DNA of 64,000 nt, taken from Amaricoccus sp. GTDB taxonomy: Bacteria; Pseudomonadota; Alphaproteobacteria; Rhodobacterales; Rhodobacteraceae. The position numbers were made by a program, and so were the translations under genes. Below, one piece after another: positions 58,764 to 64,000 of the stretch (positions within the stretch are counted from its first letter, which is position 1; each line of letters starts with the position of its first letter). The notes beneath the pieces are model-generated. The model did not search any database. It worked only from the letters and a program-made list of their open reading frames with translations, and had not been told where the DNA came from. The stretch lies in NCBI RefSeq assembly GCF_017993425.1, contig NZ_JAGOMQ010000001.1, positions 89,655 through 153,654 on the forward strand. The letters run 5' to 3'.

Positions 58764-60427
58764 ATGACCACATTCTCCGACCTCTCGCTCGACCCGCGAG
58801 TCCTTCAGGCCGTATCCGAGGCTGGATACGAGACCCCGACCCCCATCCAGGTCCAGTCCATCCCGCACGCGCTCGAAGGCCGCGACGTGCTCGGCATCGC
58901 CCAGACCGGCACCGGCAAGACCGGCGCCTTCGTGCTGCCGATGCTCTGCGCCCTGTCCAAGGGCCGGGCCCGCGCGCGGATGCCGCGGAGCCTCGTGCTC
59001 TGCCCGACCCGCGAGCTCGCCGCCCAGGTGGCCGAGCAGTTCGAGAAGTATTCCAGACACCTGAAGCTCTCGATGGCCCTCCTGATCGGCGGCGTCAGCT
59101 TCAAGGACCAGGACAAGCTCATCGACCGCGGCGTCGACGTGCTGATCGCGACGCCCGGCCGCCTGCTCGACCATTTCGAGCGCGGCAAGCTGATGCTGAC
59201 CGGCGTGCAGATCATGGTGGTCGACGAGGCCGACCGGATGCTCGACATGGGCTTCATCCCCGACATCGAGCGCATCTTCAAGCTGGTGCCCTTCACGCGG
59301 CAGACGCTGTTCTTCTCGGCGACGATGGCGCCCGAGATCACCCGGATCACCGACACGTTCCTGCACAACCCGGTGCGGGTCGAGGTCGCCCGCCAGGCGA
59401 CGACCTCCGAGACGATCGACCAGTGGGTGGTCAAGCACACCCCGCGACGCAAGGACACCGGCCCGGCGGAGAAGCGCGAGATCCTGCGCCGGCTGATCCG
59501 CGCCGAGGGCGACGCGCTCACCAACGGCATCATCTTCTGCAACCGCAAGGTCGAGGTGGACGTGCTGGCGAAGTCGCTGAAGAAGCATGGCTTCGACGCT
59601 GCGGCGATGCATGGCGACCTCGACCAGAAGCTGCGGATGAAGATCCTGCAGGCGTTCCGCGACGGCGAGCTGAAGCTGTTGATCGCCTCGGACGTGGCCG
59701 CGCGCGGGCTCGACATCCCCAACGTCAGCCACATCTTCAATTTCGACGTGCCGATCCATCCCGAGGACTACGTCCACCGCATCGGCCGCACCGGCCGGGC
59801 CGGGCGGTCGGGCACCTCGATCACCCTCTGCCTGCCGCACGAGGAGAAGCACCTCGCGCGGATCGAGGAGCTGGTGAAGAAGGCCGTCCCGATGCGCGAG
59901 AGCCCGCTGGCCGGCGGCGCGCCGGTCGATGAGGCGGCTGCGTCGGCGCCTGCCGACCGGGGGCCGCGGTCGCGCGAGCGGTCGCGCAGCCGCGGCGGCC
60001 GTGGCGGCGCTTCCGTCGGCGCGCCTGCCCCGGTCGAGGCTGCCGTCCCGGGCGAGGCTATCGCGCAGGCAGCTGCCCGCCGCGAGCGGGACGAGCGCCC
60101 GCGCCACGAGGGCGGTCGCCGGCGTTCGGGCGTGGGGGACGCGCTCGTGCCGGGCATGGGGGATCACGTCCCGGCCTTCCTGCTCCGCGAGTTCCGCATC
60201 CTGGAGGCCGCCGGACCGGAGGAGGAGGCGGTTGCCGAGGCGCCGCCGCTCGCCGCGGCCGGCGGCGCCTCGAGCGACGTTCCCGTGGGCGGCGCCGTGA
60301 GCGACATTCCCGCGAGCGCGGAGGCGGCCGATCCGACCGGCGCGGAAGAGACGCCCCGGAAGCGGCGCGCGCCGCGCCGTCGCGTGGCGAAGGCCGCCGC
60401 GGCGGAAGCCTCGCCCTCCGCCGCCTG

Positions 60428-60428
<1 letters not shown>
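58764..60428 (+). CDS. DEAD-box ATP-dependent RNA helicase (RhlE-like)
   Basis: 554 aa. Motifs in order: Q motif YETPTPIQVQSIPHALEGRD, I GIAQTGTGKTGAFVLPML, Ia PTRELAAQVAEQFE, Ib ATPGRLLDHFERG, II VVDEADRMLDMGFIPDIE, III LFFSATMAPEITR, IV GIIFCNRKVEVDVLAKSL, V IASDVAARGLDIP and VI YVHRIGRTGRAGRSG. The C-terminal about 160 residues are a basic then acidic/alanine-rich low-complexity tail, probably disordered and RNA-binding. It remodels RNA, likely in ribosome assembly or cold adaptation. A long 5' UTR leaves room for regulation. The stop overlaps the pepT start (TGATG). Confidence 0.93.
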
Positions 60429-61681
<1,253 letters not shown>

Positions 61682-61751
61682 GGGCGCCCGGCGACGTCGC
61701 CGCACAGCCCGGCCTGAGCCCGGAGAGAGCCTCCCTCACCCGGCCGTTACT

Positions 61752-61797
61752 CGCCCGAGGCGCGAGATAGCGAAGGGGCGCCCCGAAGGGCGCCCCC
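61752..61797. terminator. Terminator cassette after pepT (family D, copy 2)
   Basis: GGGGCGCCC-CGAA-GGGCGCCCC (61775-61796) followed by CATTTCTT is a convincing intrinsic terminator for pepT, and the convergent gene on the minus strand ends nearby. The upstream CGAGGCGCGAGATAGCGAAG repeats the copy at 56866-56909. Confidence 0.7.
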
Positions 61798-61831
61798 ATT
61801 TCTTGCCGGACAGTCGGATTAGGCGTCGCGC

Positions 61832-64000
61832 TCAGATAAAGAGCGTGTCGCCGTCGGCCGCGATCCTCACGCCGTCATCGAAGCCGGTGTCGTTGTAGGT
61901 CGCGAGCTGGCTGCGCAGCGACGCCGCCGACTCCGTGCTGAGCGCGGGTATCGACGTCCACTTCGAGTTGCCGGTCCCGATCGAGGTGTTGGTCGCGAAG
62001 CCGTACCCGTCCTCGTCCTGGACGCCCTTGCCGAAGCCGTGGGTGACGAGCCAGTCGACCGCCTCCCGCAGCTCGGTGTCCGGGGTCGCGTTGCCGGCCA
62101 GGCCGTTCAGCGTCGCGGTGATCACCTCGCGGGCGAGCATCGGCCGGGCGTCGCTGGGGGTGCCGGCGGCGATGAGCTTGTAGGCCTCGTCGAGCGAGAG
62201 CCCGACCGTGTTCAGCTTGCCCTTGTGGGCGCCCTGAAGCAGCTCGCCGGTGAAGTAGAGCGTGTCCCCGTCGGTGTCGAAGAAGTCGAACTTCTCCGAT
62301 GCCTTGAGCACATCCGCCGCGGGATAGCCGGGCTTGCCTGCGTTCGGCCCGTCATTGGTGAGGTCGCCGTCCCAGAACGCCTTGTTCTTCGCCCAGAACG
62401 AGGCCTTGCACACGCCCCCGTCGCCACCGCCCTTCTTGCCGGTATAGTAGGCCGCGTCGGAGACCGACCCGGTCTGGTCCGTATCGACGGTGGCGACGTT
62501 CTTCTGCGTCCCTTCCTGCCAGTAGGAGGTGTAGCGTGCAGTCGCCTTCCCACCAACCGCCAGCGTGTCCGGAAGCGCGATGATGAAGTCGTCCGCGAGA
62601 TATCCCGGCGTTCCGTTGTCGTCGATCACCTCGATCCCGGTGAGCGTGACGTTGCCGGCGTTCTTCACCACCACCCGGAAGTCGACCATATGGTCCGCGT
62701 CCTTGGCCAAGGTGGCGCCCGGGCCGCTGTCCGCGTCCTTCCACGCGCCGTTGACGAGGATCTGCTTCTCGATCGTCACCTTCGGCTTGTAGTCGATCGG
62801 CGTCGAGGCGCTGTCGCTGACCGGATCGGTCTGGTTGCTGTCGGCCGTCGCGGTGTTGTCGATCTTGCCGTCCCAGTCGTTACCGTTGGTGTCGATATCC
62901 TCCTGGGTGATGACATAGGTTTTGGTGATCGTCTTGCTCTGGCCGACCGCCAAGGTGATCCCCGAAGCGATGGTGCCGCCGAGCAGCGGATCGTCGATCG
63001 TCACGCCGGTGAGCTTCTGGGCGCCGGCATTGGTGACCTTGATCCGGTAGGTGATCACGTCGCCGGCGTCGACCAGCCCGTCGCCGTCCTTGTCCTTGAT
63101 GCCCTTGACCGACTTGTCGATCTCAAGCTTGGCGGGCTTGACGGGCTTGGCCACGAGCGGGACCGACACGCTGTCGCGCACTTCGTCCGTCTGATCGCTG
63201 TCCGCCCGCGCCGTGTTGTCGATCTGGCCCGGCGCCACATTGTCCGGCTCGATCGTTCCGTTGCTGGCGATATCGGCAGCCGTGAGGGTGTAAGTCGTCG
63301 TGATCGTCCGCGACTCGCCCGGCTTCAGCGTCCCCACGTCCTGGTTAGTGTTAGTGAGCGGATCGGTGACGACGACGTTGGTCAGAGTGACGTTGCCGTT
63401 GTTGGTCACCTCGATCTCGTAGACGATCACCTCGCCCGCCTTGTCGAGCTTCCCGTTCGCCCCGCCGCCGTAGCTGCCGTCGTCCTCAATGATCTCGACG
63501 AAGCGCTTGTCGATCGCCAGATCGGGATCTTGCGTCACCGTCACCGTCTCGTCGTCGGTGTCCGGCGGCGTCTCGTTGCTGTCCGCCGTCACCACGTTGA
63601 CGAGCTTGGTCCCGGCGTCGATGTCCGCCTGCTTCACCGTGTAGGTGTAGGTCCCGGTCGCGCTCTCGCCCGGAGCCAGCGTCGTCTTGTCCAGCGTGAT
63701 CGTCACGTCGTCGCCGGCCTCGCCCGGCGTGAACGCGTCGTCCACCGCCGTGACCCCGGTCAGCGTCGTGTTGCCGGTGTTCGTCACCACGTAGGTGTAG
63801 ACGATCTGCTGACCGGCCTGCGTCACCTCCGTCACGTTCGCCGTCTTCACCACGTCGAGCTGCGCGTCGGACTTCACCGTCACCGTCTCGTCGTCGGTGT
63901 CCGGCGGCGTCTCGTTGCTGTCCGCCGTCACCACGTTGACGAGCTTGGTCCCGGCGTCGATGTCCGCCTGCTTCACCGTGTAGGTGTAGGTCCCGGTCGC
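61832..64000 (-). CDS. Large repetitive secreted protein (DUF11/DUF7507-like repeats), N-terminus beyond the window
   Basis: The frame is open through the right edge. The first residues seen belong to a repeat, and the apparent GTG start at 63976 is internal. About 723 residues are visible. Repeats of about 113 residues carry TNTGNTTLTGVTAVDD, LAPGESATGTYTYTVKQADI and NVVTADSNETPPDTDDETVT, the conserved-repeat (DUF11-like) beta-sandwiches of bacterial surface proteins. A different C-terminal domain follows, beginning CKASFWAKNKAFWDGD, with FDFFDTDGDTLYFTGELLQG and an Asp-rich end DGVRIAADGDTLFI. Such proteins are exported adhesin or matrix components. No cysteine-rich anchor, LPxTG or export gene is visible. 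Confidence 0.8.
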   Translation of the reverse strand, partial: ATGTYTYTVKQADIDAGTKLVNVVTADSNETPPDTDDETVTVKSDAQLDVVKTANVTEVTQAGQQIVYTYVVTNTGNTTLTGVTAVDDAFTPGEAGDDVTITLDKTTLAPGESATGTYTYTVKQADIDAGTKLVNVVTADSNETPPDTDDETVTVTQDPDLAIDKRFVEIIEDDGSYGGGANGKLDKAGEVIVYEIEVTNNGNVTLTNVVVTDPLTNTNQDVGTLKPGESRTITTTYTLTAADIASNGTIEPDNVAPGQIDNTARADSDQTDEVRDSVSVPLVAKPVKPAKLEIDKSVKGIKDKDGDGLVDAGDVITYRIKVTNAGAQKLTGVTIDDPLLGGTIASGITLAVGQSKTITKTYVITQEDIDTNGNDWDGKIDNTATADSNQTDPVSDSASTPIDYKPKVTIEKQILVNGAWKDADSGPGATLAKDADHMVDFRVVVKNAGNVTLTGIEVIDDNGTPGYLADDFIIALPDTLAVGGKATARYTSYWQEGTQKNVATVDTDQTGSVSDAAYYTGKKGGGDGGVCKASFWAKNKAFWDGDLTNDGPNAGKPGYPAADVLKASEKFDFFDTDGDTLYFTGELLQGAHKGKLNTVGLSLDEAYKLIAAGTPSDARPMLAREVITATLNGLAGNATPDTELREAVDWLVTHGFGKGVQDEDGYGFATNTSIGTGNSKWTSIPALSTESAASLRSQLATYNDTGFDDGVRIAADGDTLFI
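63536..64000 (-). repeat. 339-bp tandem repeat within the surface protein gene
   Basis: The sequence around 63536-63661 recurs almost unchanged at 63875-64000 (period 339 bp, 113 aa), for example CTCGTTGCTGTCCGCCGTCA in both. The array continues beyond the window. It is a likely site of assembly collapse and of copy-number variation. Confidence 0.85.

Overview
Organism. The base composition is extremely GC-rich, with C or G at nearly every third codon position. The window carries a MipZ-type ParA ATPase, an ffh-rpsP-rimM-trmD-rplS-rpmE block that also holds a chorismate mutase, and a gamma-glutamylcyclotransferase-NUDIX fusion. Together these point to an alphaproteobacterium, most likely Rhodobacterales/Rhodobacteraceae. 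I cannot name the species. I found no rRNA or tRNA genes, complete insertion sequence, prophage or CRISPR array.

Layout. (1) 1-2.7 kb: two sulfotransferases and a GT4 glycosyltransferase, apparently for a sulfated surface glycan. (2) 2.8-7.8 kb: a complete L-threonate pathway (ltnD, otnK, otnC, otnI). (3) 7.8-11.1 kb, minus strand: three glycosyltransferase genes with 27-bp minisatellites. (4) 11.2-26.7 kb: a tetritol (erythritol-type) locus made of a ROK fructokinase, divergent eryABCD, an ABC importer, and a second polyol kinase/polyol-phosphate dehydrogenase pair. (5) 26.9-28.8 kb: a flavin monooxygenase. (6) 29-43.8 kb: housekeeping genes (pth-rplY, mltB, mipZ, chaC-like, the ffh to rpmE ribosomal/SRP block) and envelope or secreted enzymes. 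(7) 43.8-48.8 kb: an MFS carrier, AlaX, ZapE, a NUDIX fusion and a small membrane protein. (8) 49.1-61.7 kb: a giant RTX animal-type haem peroxidase, prfC, cls, a GST, fpr, a DEAD-box helicase and pepT. (9) 61.8 kb to the right edge: the C-terminal part of a large repetitive secreted protein.

How the genes work together. The 2.8-26.7 kb stretch reads as a four-carbon island. L-threonate is oxidised, phosphorylated and decarboxylated towards dihydroxyacetone phosphate. A tetritol is imported, phosphorylated and oxidised by the Ery enzymes. The last isomerases known from Brucella (EryH, EryI) are not in the window. The importer's ATPase subunit carries a C-terminal SorC-type sugar-phosphate-binding domain that is clearly related to the local regulator EryD. 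This suggests the catabolic effector feeds back directly on transport, and it is the strongest candidate here for an undescribed system.

Genome texture. Several gene junctions contain small open frames that begin at the ATGA (or TGATG-like) stop/start overlap of the upstream gene and end at the start of the downstream gene. In several of them the first codons echo the downstream start. Four small dispersed repeat families sit between genes: two structured GC-rich repeats (A and B), a 55-73 bp element carrying a perfect DnaA-box sequence at gene 3' ends (C), and a repeated terminator cassette (D). A 325-bp segment with inverted ends and flanking direct repeats looks like a small non-autonomous insertion.
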